Shown in pieces: positions 15,941 through 29,738 of a stretch of DNA of 64,000 nt. This DNA is from Akkermansia sp. (GTDB lineage: Bacteria; Verrucomicrobiota; Verrucomicrobiia; Verrucomicrobiales; Akkermansiaceae), in assembly GCA_017415995.1 (NCBI GenBank), contig JAFQDN010000003.1, positions 1 through 64,000 on the forward strand, in the 5' to 3' direction. Made by a program: the position numbers and the translations under genes. How positions within the stretch are numbered: the stretch's first letter is position 1; each line of letters starts with the position of its first letter. A model generated the notes under the pieces. The model had not been told where the DNA came from, ran no database searches, and was given only the letters and a program-made list of their open reading frames with translations.

Positions 15941-18376
15941 TTACTTTCGTCTGCGTCGCACCGCTAAAGCTGCCAGCGCCAGCAGGCTCAGCGTTGCTGT
16001 GGCAGGTTCGGGCACGACTCTATTAACACCGACTAGATACACAGCCCCCTGTTCATATACCAGCTTGGTATTCTCGTTAATCCAATCACCAGAAAAGTAA
16101 TCCATAGCATTCAACGTGACCATTGAGCTTTTTTGAGTTGCTGTGATATTATCAAAAACAAACTTGACAGTCTTGACGTCTGTAAAGAGCATGACCTCTG
16201 AATCTTCATTGTATTGTGCTCCCAACGTCAAGATCAAATTAATTTCGTTACCGGGTTTAGAGTTGAACGAAAGTGTACCGTCAATGACGCTCAGATGAGC
16301 ACCATCAGCCTTATATGTGGAATTAGCTGCCAAATTTAAGTCGCCGCTTATAATCCCCCCCAGCTTTTCGTTGAAAATAGATACGCTATCTTCTTCCGCA
16401 AGCGTTATAACAGAATCAGGCAATGGGATATCTGTACTCTCCACAGCTAAAGCTGCGCCATCTGCAATGGTGATGGTTTTCGCCGTTAATTTGGCGCTTC
16501 CATTCACTCCTTTTAAAGTCAGTTGCCCGGTACTGTTAATCGTTACATTATACCCGGCAGCATTTACTTCTGCATCCAGCACTTTCAAGGTTGCATTGCC
16601 TGCCGCTACCAGATTGACATCGTGCGTTTTCAGAACAGCATTTTCTTCGACTCGTAACGTACCGGCATGCAGGTTTACCGTACTCAGTATTTCGCTCGTG
16701 CGTGAGTTTCCAATTTCCGCAGCCGTTCCGGCAATCCCCCCTTTTACTTCTTTCAAAGCCTCTTCCGTATATTTCCCGCTGAAGATGATGTCGCCGGTCT
16801 GTGCCACGGTTTCACCGTTGCTGTTGGTGTATTTACTGTTCAGAGCCAGACTGCCCCCCACATATACGCTGTCTTGAAATTCAATAAAGTGCCCTTCTGA
16901 CGCGGATAATACCACATCTCCGGTAGCATAGAGTCCTCTCAAACGATAGGTGTACGGATTACTTTCAGTATTATTTCCATGCCGTTCATAGTTCTGCTTG
17001 AAGATAACACTGTCGTTGCCCTGTATGGTGACAGTTTCGGCGTAGATAGCGCCACCATAAGCACCCTCGCTGTTTTTAGTGCTCTTTGCACTGTTTCCGT
17101 TAAACATGACGCTTCCGTTTTCGCTGAATAATAGGGACTCTGAAATCGCAGAAATCGCACCACCTGTAACAAAACGTGTACCGGAAGAATAATTATCTTC
17201 AAAGAGCACGTTTTGATTATCGTTGATTATAACAAAGCCGATAGATCCAATAGCTCCACCATTAGAGGATAGAGTGGAGCTTGTCGTACTAGCGTAATTA
17301 TTCGTGAAAGAGATACTATCATTCTTGTCGATTGTCAAGGTGTCATCGCAGAAAACAGCCCCGCCGTTTGCCGCACCATCTGCAGGTGAAACATAATTCC
17401 CATCGAAGGTTACACTTTTATTTTTGCTGATTTCTCCACCGGTTTCAATATGAATCGCCCCACCAAAAGCAGAGTATTGGCTCCCCGCTGTATAGCAATA
17501 ATTACTCTTGAAGGTTACAACATTATTTTCACTAATGTAAAGGAAAGAACTGCTTAAAATGGCTCCGCCTAGACAGGATTCGGCACCCTTTGTACAATTC
17601 CCTTCAAATGTTACGCTTTCATTTTCGCTGAGAGTTGTAGTACCGCTGTTGTTGTAAATCGCCCCGCCATGCGCTGAGCCGTAGCCAGTGGCATAATTGT
17701 TGTTAAATATTACACTTTTATTTTTGCTAAGAGTTATATCTCCATCGTAACTATAAATTGCCCCTCCGTAGATTTCAGGCGAGTATATTGAACTGTACGT
17801 AGATGATGAATAATTGTCTGAAAAAATAACGTTTTCATTCCTATTGAGCGCTATGGTTCCATTGTAGCTGTAAATAGCGCCTCCGCAGGTAAGGTCTTGT
17901 GCGCTGGTAGAGGTATTTTTACTGAAAACAACTTTGATGTTATCCTCTATGGCAACAGAACCTGAGTTTTGCGCGAATATGGCACCTCCAGAGTAATTGT
18001 TAACAAACTCACTAGCGCCGGCAGAAAAGGTTAATTCATCCAATCCTAAAAGAGTAAGGATTTCTTGGTCTTTAATATACACGTCGCTGTTTGAGGTAAA
18101 AGCAAGCGATGAACGAGACGCTGTATCAGCAGAGGTAAATAAACGAGACCCAGCAGCTAAGCTAATCACCCTTACACTTGAAAACGTTAAATCATTTTGC
18201 AAAAGGAAAGCATAATCAGCGGAATTCCCGACCGCATCAGTTACTTCTTCAGGGGTAGTAACATCGAATGCTGTATATGAAGACGGAACTTCTGCCGCAA
18301 GTGTAAGATTAGGCAGGGCTGCTGTAATGAGTGTGGCAACTGCACAGAGCCGTCGAACAGGGAGGTGTAATTTCAT
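15941..18376 (-). CDS. Pmp-like surface protein with PEP-CTERM anchor
   Basis: Exported beta-helix-type protein of 811 residues. A signal peptide (cut near LTLAA, about residue 28) is followed by a region at about 120-460 holding ten GGA[IV] motifs and eleven FxxN motifs (such as FSDN, FNNN, FEGN, FDGN). These are the paired repeat motifs of chlamydial polymorphic membrane proteins. The C-terminus is a PEP-CTERM sorting signal: VPEPATATLSLLALAALA then RRRRK. Such proteins are processed by exosortase; none is in this window. It lies 18 bp after the membrane-protein gene and probably shares its promoter. A role in adhesion is inferred only. Confidence 0.85.
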   Translation of the reverse strand: MKLHLPVRRLCAVATLITAALPNLTLAAEVPSSYTAFDVTTPEEVTDAVGNSADYAFLLQNDLTFSSVRVISLAAGSRLFTSADTASRSSLAFTSNSDVYIKDQEILTLLGLDELTFSAGASEFVNNYSGGAIFAQNSGSVAIEDNIKVVFSKNTSTSAQDLTCGGAIYSYNGTIALNRNENVIFSDNYSSSTYSSIYSPEIYGGAIYSYDGDITLSKNKSVIFNNNYATGYGSAHGGAIYNNSGTTTLSENESVTFEGNCTKGAESCLGGAILSSSFLYISENNVVTFKSNYCYTAGSQYSAFGGAIHIETGGEISKNKSVTFDGNYVSPADGAANGGAVFCDDTLTIDKNDSISFTNNYASTTSSTLSSNGGAIGSIGFVIINDNQNVLFEDNYSSGTRFVTGGAISAISESLLFSENGSVMFNGNSAKSTKNSEGAYGGAIYAETVTIQGNDSVIFKQNYERHGNNTESNPYTYRLRGLYATGDVVLSASEGHFIEFQDSVYVGGSLALNSKYTNSNGETVAQTGDIIFSGKYTEEALKEVKGGIAGTAAEIGNSRTSEILSTVNLHAGTLRVEENAVLKTHDVNLVAAGNATLKVLDAEVNAAGYNVTINSTGQLTLKGVNGSAKLTAKTITIADGAALAVESTDIPLPDSVITLAEEDSVSIFNEKLGGIISGDLNLAANSTYKADGAHLSVIDGTLSFNSKPGNEINLILTLGAQYNEDSEVMLFTDVKTVKFVFDNITATQKSSMVTLNAMDYFSGDWINENTKLVYEQGAVYLVGVNRVVPEPATATLSLLALAALAVRRRRK

Positions 18377-18394
18377 GGTTCAAATAAGGTTAGA

Positions 18395-19216
18395 TTATTT
18401 AGAATTGGGGATTGAAATCGTGTGGTCTGTCATCCTAATGACATGCTGATATCGGTGATAGTCAAAAACAATTTCTAGGAGCAATAGCATAACAGCAACC
18501 GTTAAACCATCTTGCACATTGGCATTAGCATCGATCTTCAGCACAAAACATGAACCGGCAATCCAAGCAAAACAACAACTCTGCACACAGTGAATAAAAT
18601 CAGACCACGTGGACACCTTTCGAGCAATAGCATGACTCATCTGCAAGTCGGGCAACAATTCAACTTTTTCTTTTTGCTCTTTGGTGGCGCTGTTCTTTTT
18701 AAGCTCTTCTTCAATAAACCAACATTGTTGTGTACGTTGTATGACAAGGCTCAATCCATTCGTCAGCAGTAATCCAAAGAAAACAAATATAAGCACTGCT
18801 ATGATTAGCGCAAGAATGGAATGAAACCAAAGCACACAAAGAAATAGAAGAATTCCAAAAATAACAAGGCTAAAGATACCGGAGCTCTTTGACTTAAGTG
18901 AAATATGCTTGTGGAACAATTCAAATAATCCTTGTACGCAATAACTGTACAGATTTTTCTCCAAATGGTATATTATCGTACCTATAATACAGGAACAAAT
19001 TCCTACCACCGCTAATTTTCCGGCATCCCAAGCTAAAGGGGCACTGTGTTGTATGCGCAAACTATTCTGTGTTACTTCATAAGCAGTCGCGTTCTCACAC
19101 AAAAAACAGTTGCAATGGGATGTTGCATACAGAAGAAAAGGAATAAAGAAGACTACGCCACAAAAGAATTGACGCAGAAAATTTTGTATCGAAAACTTAG
19201 GCAGAAACGAATCCAT
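18395..19216 (-). CDS. Multi-pass membrane protein, function unknown
   Basis: I do not recognise this 273-residue protein. It has about four or more hydrophobic stretches: near residues 14-28 (FFCGVVFFIPFLLYA), 66-84 (AVVGICSCIIGTIIY), 111-155 (LVIFGILLFLCVLWF then LALIIAVLIFVFFGLLL) and about 215-255. Cysteines and charged loops lie between. An ATG at 19216 is preferred; a GTG at 19222 would add two residues. Base composition is more A+T-rich than the flanking housekeeping genes, suggesting acquired DNA. It precedes the Pmp-like gene and lies next to the 17-bp inverted repeat. Confidence 0.7.
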   Translation of the reverse strand: MDSFLPKFSIQNFLRQFFCGVVFFIPFLLYATSHCNCFLCENATAYEVTQNSLRIQHSAPLAWDAGKLAVVGICSCIIGTIIYHLEKNLYSYCVQGLFELFHKHISLKSKSSGIFSLVIFGILLFLCVLWFHSILALIIAVLIFVFFGLLLTNGLSLVIQRTQQCWFIEEELKKNSATKEQKEKVELLPDLQMSHAIARKVSTWSDFIHCVQSCCFAWIAGSCFVLKIDANANVQDGLTVAVMLLLLEIVFDYHRYQHVIRMTDHTISIPNSK

Positions 19217-19236
19217 ATTCACTTATGTAGCTATAA

Positions 19237-19389
19237 TACGTATTCATAATGCGTACGGCATCCTATCAAACACCGTGACAATTATCGAGTTAAATTTTGC
19301 ATTCCGGATGCCTTGAAAAGTGCGTGCACGGTAATTTTTATTTGGATATCCGCAAAAAATGTGCTTGACTTGCGCATTATGAATACGTA
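19237..19389. promoter_or_regulatory. Candidate invertible promoter segment (17-bp inverted repeats)
   Basis: TACGTATTCATAATGCG (19237-19253) and CGCATTATGAATACGTA (19373-19389) are exact inverted copies around 119 bp. The right arm contains the recombinase ATG (19379). The 119 bp hold TTGACT at 19365-19370, two bases from the right arm. If inverted, TTGACT would sit 17 bp before TATTAT, formed by the last two bases of the left arm plus 19233-19236, and would face the membrane-protein gene. In the present orientation the same -35 position reads ATGCCG. Confidence 0.6.
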
Positions 19390-20380
19390 CACAACCGAAG
19401 AGGTAGCAGCATTGGAGATATTGCGAGGGACGGGCGTTAACATCGTGGAGGCAGCACTGGTGGCGAGGGCGGCGCTGGAGGCGGGTAGATACAAAGTGAA
19501 GCGTGCGATGAAGTGCGTAGCACTGGGCGCGGAGGAGTTGAAGCGGCAGGAGAAGACGGTAAGCTTTGAAAAGGCGGTGGCGGAGGCGCTGGAGGCAAGA
19601 AAAGGGCGGAGAGCGAGGACGCTGAGCGACTACCGCTATGTGACACGGCGATTCATGAAGCGCTGCGAGGGGTTGGCACAGCGGCGTGTGCGCAGTATAA
19701 GGCCGGAGGAGTGCGCGGCGTACATCGAGCAAGCCTTCACCACGCCGAGCCAGCGGGCAAAGGCAAGGCGTATACTCAGCGCAGTGTTCGGCACGGCGGT
19801 GAAGCGTGGCTGGTGCAGCGAGAACCCGGTGCATAAGGTGGATGTGCCGGTGGTGAAGGAGCAGCGCATCCGCATCCTGACACCGGAGGAGATAGAGCAA
19901 CTGCTGAGCACGGCGCGCAGCTACCGCGGGGGCTGCTGCCTGCCGGCGGTTGGCATGATGCTGTATGCGGGCATACGCCCGCATGAGGTGGCGCGGCTCA
20001 CGTGGGAGCAAGTGGATTTGGAGGGCGGAACCATCAGCATCCTTCCGCAGCACAGCAAGACCGGAGGCGCGCGCCTGGTGACCATCCACAAGCCGCTGGC
20101 GCGGCTGCTGGCACAATTCCGCCAAGAAAAAACGGCCAAAATATGCCCGAGGCAATGGGTGAAGCGCTGGCGCCAGCTGCGCACCCAAGCGGGGTGGAAT
20201 ACCCGCAACCACCGCTGGCAGCAGGATGCCCTGCGCCACACCTTCGCGAGCTACCACCTGCGCCACTTCCGCAGCTACAGCGAGCTGCAATACGAAATCG
20301 GCCACCGCGACACCAACCTCCTGCGCACACGCTATGTGGACATGAGCGGCGTGCGCCGCTCCAAGCGTTTTTGGTTGTAG
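19379..20380 (+). CDS. Tyrosine recombinase / phage-type integrase
   Basis: Site-specific recombinase of 333 residues. The N-terminal half has a SAM-like core-binding domain (about 62-145). The catalytic domain shows Arg200 (YAGIRPHEVARL), Lys227 (SKTGGAR), Arg286-His287 (DALRHTFASY), His309 (GHRD) and the nucleophile Tyr319 (LRTRYVDM). Where most members have His in HxLRH, this one has Asp283 (DALRH). The start at 19379 is an ATG inside the right arm of the 17-bp inverted repeat; an upstream TTG at 19313 is less likely. Its position beside the inverted repeat suggests it acts on it. It has its own terminator. Confidence 0.88.
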   Translation: MNTYTTEEVAALEILRGTGVNIVEAALVARAALEAGRYKVKRAMKCVALGAEELKRQEKTVSFEKAVAEALEARKGRRARTLSDYRYVTRRFMKRCEGLAQRRVRSIRPEECAAYIEQAFTTPSQRAKARRILSAVFGTAVKRGWCSENPVHKVDVPVVKEQRIRILTPEEIEQLLSTARSYRGGCCLPAVGMMLYAGIRPHEVARLTWEQVDLEGGTISILPQHSKTGGARLVTIHKPLARLLAQFRQEKTAKICPRQWVKRWRQLRTQAGWNTRNHRWQQDALRHTFASYHLRHFRSYSELQYEIGHRDTNLLRTRYVDMSGVRRSKRFWL

Positions 20381-20409
20381 TAGCCCGGAACCCATGCGCA
20401 CAGGCAGCA

Positions 20410-20442
20410 CGCGCGAGCCCGAACAGCGCCCGCGCGATTTTT
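20410..20442 (+). terminator. Recombinase-gene terminator
   Basis: CGCGCG (20410-20415) pairs with CGCGCG (20431-20436) with further inner pairs, followed by ATTTTTAT. Confidence 0.65.
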
Positions 20443-20497
20443 ATAGGGTACGGGGCTGAGGCATAGCCCTCCTACAAACGCCACCGCAGTAAGCAAA

Positions 20498-20528
20498 CCC
20501 GCTCGGTTGGGTGAGCCAACCGAGCGGG
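20498..20528 (-). terminator. rpoC terminator
   Basis: CCCGCTCGGTTGG (20498-20510), loop GTGAG, CCAACCGAGCGGG (20516-20528): a 13-bp perfect stem 31 bp after the rpoC stop. On the minus strand it is followed by TTTGCTT. Confidence 0.85.
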
Positions 20529-20559
20529 GAAAGTTCAGGAGCTTGCGGGAGCGGGAGGA

Positions 20560-24834
<4,275 letters not shown>

Positions 24835-24898
24835 ATAAATGGTGTTTTTGAAGGTTGGGGTGCCACCTGCTTTGAGTCAGCAGGTGGCGGTTACAGGT

Positions 24899-27800
24899 TT
24901 ACATCTCATCATCCTCCTCTTCATCGGAGGAATCATCCATCTCATCATCGTCGTCGACGTCGTCATCGTAAGCATCGAAGTCGGCGTCTTCAGACTCCTC
25001 AGCGAAGAGCTCATCGTCATCGCCCTCAGCAAGCAACTGGAAGAGGTCGTCCGTGGTCTGCGGAGCATTCTCGCGGTCTTTCTTCTCAAGCGGCTGTACA
25101 TTCAGGCAGAGAGCCTGCATTTCCTTGATGAGCACGTTGAAGGATTCCGGCGTACCGGCCTCCAGGGAGTTGTCACCCTTGACGATATTCTCGTAAATGC
25201 GGGTACGGCCCTGAACGTCGTCGGACTTAACCGTAAGGATTTCCTGCAGCGTGTAAGCGGCACCGTAAGCTTCCATAGCCCACACTTCCATTTCACCGAA
25301 GCGCTGGCCACCGTGCTGAGCCTTACCACCCAAGGGCTGCTGGGTAACAAGGGAGTAGGTACCAACGGCACGAGCGTGCACCTTATCAGCCACAAGGTGA
25401 TTGAGCTTGAGCATGTAGGTATAGCCAACCACCACGGGGTAGTGGAAGTACTCACCCGTCAGGCCGTCAATCAGGCGGCTCTTACCGGCAACGGAACCAT
25501 CCTTGCCATCGCCCACCCAAGTGAAACCGGGAACCTTCTTAGCCTGGCTCATGTAGTCCCAAATCTTGGACTCCTCGATACCGTCGAACACCGGAGTGGC
25601 AACCTTGAAGCCGAGAGCCTTGGCAGCAACGCCGAGGTGAGCCTCCAGCACCTGACCCACGTTCATTCGGGAAGGCACGCCCAAGGGGTTGAGGATGATG
25701 TCCACCGGGGTACCGTCCTCCAAGTAGGGCATATCCTCGATGGGGAGCACACGGGAGCACACACCCTTGTTACCGTGACGACCGGCCATCTTATCACCGA
25801 CACCGAGTTTACGCTTGGTAGCAATGTAGACCTTAACTTCCGTCACAACACCGGGGTCCATCTCAGCACCGGCCTCGAGCTGGTCAAGTTTGCGCTCACG
25901 CTCGTCATCCAAATCCTCGAAGCGTGCGGCGTAGGCATTGATGATTTCAAAAATCTGGTTACGCACGGGGCTCTCGTTCATCTCGATTTGGTCGTGGTGA
26001 ACAGCCAGCTTGCGCAGCAGGGTCTTGGTAATCTTGCGGTTGGCCGGGATAATGACCTCATTGGAGCCGGAGCGCGTTACTTCCAACGGAATCTTCTCAC
26101 CGAGGAGACGGTCAGAGAGTTTGCTGGTAAGTTGCTCAATCAGGGCATCCTTAGCGCGGTCGTACTCGGAGTCCACCTTCTTGCGCTGCTTCTGGCTCTC
26201 CTTCTCGGCGTCCACAGCAGGAGCTCCGGGGGCGGAGGAGCGCACAATACGCACATCCATCACCACGCCCTGGGTACCCGGGGGAACGCGCAGAGAGGTG
26301 TCCTTTACGTCGGCTGCCTTCTCACCGAAAATGGCACGCAGGAGGCGTTCCTCAGGAGCAAGGTCAGTCTCGCTCTTGGGCGTAATCTTACCCACGAGGA
26401 TGTCGCCGGGCTTCACCTCAGCACCGATGCGAACAACACCGTCGCTGCCGAGGTTCTTGAGCGCATCATCACCCACGTTGGGAATGTCTCGCGTAATTTC
26501 TTCCGGCCCGAGCTTGGTATCGCGGGCTTTTTCCTCGAACTCCTCGATGTGAATGGAGGTGTAGGCATCCTCCTGCACCAAACGCTCGGAAATGATGATG
26601 GCGTCCTCGAAGTTGTAACCGTACCAAGACATGTAAGCCACCAGCACGTTGCGGCCGAGAGCCAGCTCACCGCCATCGGTACAGGGACCGTCGGCAAGGA
26701 CATCGCCGGCGTTCACCACGTCGCCACGGGAGACGATGGGGCGCTGGTTAATGCAGGTAGAGGCGTTGGAACGCATGAACTTGCGCAGCTGGTAGACGTA
26801 AATGCCCTTCTCAGCATCCGTGCGGACACTCTCCGGGTCGCTCAGCCAACGTTGCGGGGCAACGGGCAGCTGTCCGTCATGCGTTGTCACAATGTACTCA
26901 GCCGTCGCAGATGCCACAATGCCGGGAGCCTGAGCCACCACAACAGCGCAACTGTCGCGAGCGCACTTGGCCTCAATACCGGTACCGACGAGCGGGGCTT
27001 GGTTCACCATCAACGGCACACCTTGGCGCTGCATGTTTGCACCCATGAGTGCACGGTTGGCGTCATCGTGCTCCAAGAAGGGAATAAGGCCTGCAGCAAT
27101 GGAGATAATCTGCTTAGGAGACACGTCCATGTACTCCACCTTGCGCGGGTCCACCTCAATGAACTCACCACGCTCACGAGCCGTGACGCGATTGCGGACA
27201 AAGTGCCCCTGCCCGTTGTCGTTATCAATGGGATTGTTAGCCTGAGCAATGAGATGGTACTCCTCCTTGTTTGCGGTAAGATACTCCACCTCGTTGGTGA
27301 TGATTACCTCCGTGTCAATCACGTTACCCTTCTTGTCCTTCTTCTCAATCTGACGCACGCGACGGAACGGTGTCTCAATGAAGCCGTACTCATCGATGCG
27401 GGCAAAGGTGCAGAGGGAGTTAATCAGACCGATGTTCGGACCTTCAGGCGTCTCAATCGGGCAGATTCGGCCATAGTGAGACGGATGCACGTCTCGAACC
27501 TCGAAGCCGGCGCGGTCGCGGTTCAGACCACCCGGGCCCAATGCGGACAAACGGCGCTTGTGTGTAAGCTCTGCCAGCGGGTTAATCTGATCCATGAACT
27601 GGGAAAGCTGACTGCGGCCGAAGAAGTCACGCACAACAGCGCTGAGAGCCTTCGGGTTGATGAGCTTGCTGGGGGTGATGTCCGTGCGGGTGGAATCACA
27701 AAGAGTCATACGCTCCTTCACCAAACGCTCCGTACGGGCAAGACCAACGCGGCACTGGTTGGCAATCAACTCACCGACGGCACGCACACGGCGGTTGCCG

Positions 27801-28954
27801 AGGTGGTCAATATCATCCACCTGTCCTTCACCGTGCTTCAAACGCAGCAGGTACTTGATGGCGGTAAGGAAGTCGATGGGTTGGATGAGGCGAATATCCT
27901 CGGAAACGTCCAAACCGAGCTTCTGGTTGAGCTTGTAGCGGCCCACGCGTGTGAGGTCATACTTCTTCTCCTCCTTGAAGAGGCGATCCAGAGCCGTAGC
28001 GGCCTGCTGAACAGAAGAGGGATCACCGGGGCGGAACTTGCGGAAGATTTCCTTGAGGGCGGACTCACGGTCGAAGGCCAAGTCCTTCTTGAGGGTCTTC
28101 ACCAGCGTTTCTTCTTCACGCTGGTCAATCACCTCAATTTCCTTGATACCGAGCTCCAACATCTTCTTGATGGTGGAAAGGCTCAGAGGCTCATAGGCCT
28201 TGGCAATGATGGTGGCTTTCTCGCCGTGCTTGATGTCCTCGAAGGGGATGAGGTACTCGAGCTCGTCACCCGTTGCATCAGCAAGCTTGAGCGTCTGGAT
28301 GGTGTAGAACTGCTCAACGATGGAGCGGTCGCTCTCAAATCCGAGGTAACGCAGGAAGGTTGTTGCAAGGAACTTGCGACGACGACGGCGACGATCCAAG
28401 AAGACGTACATCAGGTCGTTCGTGTCGAACTGCACCTCCAGCCAAGAGCCGCGATCAGGGATGATGCGGAAGGAGAATATGTCCTTACCGTTGGCGTGGC
28501 GTGTCTTCTCAAAGCATATTCCGGGAGAACGGTGCAACTGAGCCACAATCACGCGCTCTGCACCGTTAATCACAAAGGTACCGCGATCCGTTATCATGGG
28601 TATTTCACCCATGTACACGTTCTCGTCTGCGGTGTAATCACCGCATTTCAGGCGGAACTTCACGTAAAGAGAAGCACTGTAGGTTTCACCGGCGCGGATG
28701 GCGGCAAAATCGGAGGTCTTGGGCGGAGATATCTCGTAGGAATCATATTCCAAGCGAATGGCCCCATCATAACTCTCGATAGGGAAATGCTCGGACAGGA
28801 CTGCCTGCAAACCCATCTTGAGCCTCTTATCAGGCTCACTGAAACGTTGCAGGAATTCCTCGTAAGATTTTGTCTGAATCTCAATGAGGTTAGGGGGATC
28901 CATAACCTCTTTGATCTTGCCGAAACTGATTCGCTCTTGCTTAGGCTTTGACAT
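24899..28954 (-). CDS. rpoB: RNA polymerase subunit beta
   Basis: 1351-residue partner of RpoC. The rifampicin-pocket region SQLSQFMDQINPLAELTHKRRLSALGPGGL is intact and wild-type-like at the positions usually mutated in resistance (S, Q, D, H, R, S present). Further signatures are GYNFEDAIIISERLV and GDKMAGRHGNKGV. The start at 28954 (MSKPKQERISFGKI) is preferred over an in-frame ATG at 28981. An acidic tail rich in Asp and Glu ends the protein. It lies in the L11-L1-L10-L12-beta-beta' operon. Confidence 0.99.
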   Translation of the reverse strand: MSKPKQERISFGKIKEVMDPPNLIEIQTKSYEEFLQRFSEPDKRLKMGLQAVLSEHFPIESYDGAIRLEYDSYEISPPKTSDFAAIRAGETYSASLYVKFRLKCGDYTADENVYMGEIPMITDRGTFVINGAERVIVAQLHRSPGICFEKTRHANGKDIFSFRIIPDRGSWLEVQFDTNDLMYVFLDRRRRRRKFLATTFLRYLGFESDRSIVEQFYTIQTLKLADATGDELEYLIPFEDIKHGEKATIIAKAYEPLSLSTIKKMLELGIKEIEVIDQREEETLVKTLKKDLAFDRESALKEIFRKFRPGDPSSVQQAATALDRLFKEEKKYDLTRVGRYKLNQKLGLDVSEDIRLIQPIDFLTAIKYLLRLKHGEGQVDDIDHLGNRRVRAVGELIANQCRVGLARTERLVKERMTLCDSTRTDITPSKLINPKALSAVVRDFFGRSQLSQFMDQINPLAELTHKRRLSALGPGGLNRDRAGFEVRDVHPSHYGRICPIETPEGPNIGLINSLCTFARIDEYGFIETPFRRVRQIEKKDKKGNVIDTEVIITNEVEYLTANKEEYHLIAQANNPIDNDNGQGHFVRNRVTARERGEFIEVDPRKVEYMDVSPKQIISIAAGLIPFLEHDDANRALMGANMQRQGVPLMVNQAPLVGTGIEAKCARDSCAVVVAQAPGIVASATAEYIVTTHDGQLPVAPQRWLSDPESVRTDAEKGIYVYQLRKFMRSNASTCINQRPIVSRGDVVNAGDVLADGPCTDGGELALGRNVLVAYMSWYGYNFEDAIIISERLVQEDAYTSIHIEEFEEKARDTKLGPEEITRDIPNVGDDALKNLGSDGVVRIGAEVKPGDILVGKITPKSETDLAPEERLLRAIFGEKAADVKDTSLRVPPGTQGVVMDVRIVRSSAPGAPAVDAEKESQKQRKKVDSEYDRAKDALIEQLTSKLSDRLLGEKIPLEVTRSGSNEVIIPANRKITKTLLRKLAVHHDQIEMNESPVRNQIFEIINAYAARFEDLDDERERKLDQLEAGAEMDPGVVTEVKVYIATKRKLGVGDKMAGRHGNKGVCSRVLPIEDMPYLEDGTPVDIILNPLGVPSRMNVGQVLEAHLGVAAKALGFKVATPVFDGIEESKIWDYMSQAKKVPGFTWVGDGKDGSVAGKSRLIDGLTGEYFHYPVVVGYTYMLKLNHLVADKVHARAVGTYSLVTQQPLGGKAQHGGQRFGEMEVWAMEAYGAAYTLQEILTVKSDDVQGRTRIYENIVKGDNSLEAGTPESFNVLIKEMQALCLNVQPLEKKDRENAPQTTDDLFQLLAEGDDDELFAEESEDADFDAYDDDVDDDDEMDDSSDEEEDDEM

Positions 28955-29166
28955 GGAGTTGGCGGAGATGATGTTGTGCACCCTGTCCGGGTGCGGGTCG
29001 GTTTACGTCTGGTAAAACCGACACGGATTGGTACGTTAACCGCTCTTTCTGTACCCGCCCGCGTCGATTTTACGCGGCTCGGCTCTTTTACCAAGTTTTT
29101 TACCACTTGATTCTTAACATTTAGGAAGTTAGAGCCATACTTCCCCCTACATTTGAAGACGCGAAT

Positions 29167-29194
29167 GCAGGGGAGGCGTAAAATCCTCCCCTGC
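29167..29194 (-). promoter_or_regulatory. Hairpin between rplL and rpoB
   Basis: GCAGGGGAGG (29167-29176) pairs perfectly with CCTCCCCTGC (29185-29194), loop 8 nt, just after rplL and before rpoB. There is no T-run. In other bacteria this gap holds an attenuator or RNase III site that sets the L12-to-polymerase ratio; a similar role is likely. A second stem, GTCGGTTT/AAAACCGAC, lies near 28999-29021. Confidence 0.55.
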
Positions 29195-29213
29195 GGTCGC
29201 GAAAATCGGCAGG

Positions 29214-29585
29214 TTACTTGATAGTGACCTTGGCACCGGCCTTCTCGAGCTCGGCCTTAGCCTTCTCGGCGTCCTCCTTGGAGGCACCCTCGAGGATGAT
29301 GGCAGGAGCGCTCTCAACGAGCTTCTTGGCGTCAGCCAGACCGAGACCGGTCTTAACGGTGCGAACAGCCTTAATGACGGCAATCTTGTTGCCACCGGCG
29401 TCCGTAAGCTCAACGTCGAAGTCAGTCTTCTCTTCCACGGGCTCAGCAGCAGCAACAGGACCTGCAGCGGCTACGGGAGCAGCGGCGGATACGCCCCACT
29501 TCTCTTCGAGCATTTTTACCAGTTCAGCAGCCTCCAGGATGGTAAGCTTGCCAAGTTCCTCAGCGATTGTATTGAGATCAGCCAT
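29214..29585 (-). CDS. rplL: Ribosomal protein bL12 (L7/L12)
   Basis: Stalk protein that recruits translation GTPases, 123 residues. The N-terminal dimerisation helix pair ([27 protein letters not shown]) is followed by an Ala/Pro-rich hinge (about 32-52) and the globular domain [20 protein letters not shown]... with [16 protein letters not shown]. It follows rplJ by 153 bp, a gap that holds two short stems (29625-29642 and 29691-29720). Confidence 0.98.
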   Translation of the reverse strand: MADLNTIAEELGKLTILEAAELVKMLEEKWGVSAAAPVAAAGPVAAAEPVEEKTDFDVELTDAGGNKIAVIKAVRTVKTGLGLADAKKLVESAPAIILEGASKEDAEKAKAELEKAGAKVTIK

Positions 29586-29738
29586 TGTAGTATGTGTGTT
29601 TGTTAATTGGTTCTAAGTCGCGGGTGGGGGCTCCCCACCCATTTAAGTTCTTACCGGCCGTAGAGCCGACAAAGAGCCTAATTTTTTCAGGCGGCGGAGA
29701 GGGTGTACCACACCGCCGCCATCTGTTCAAGTCTTTTT

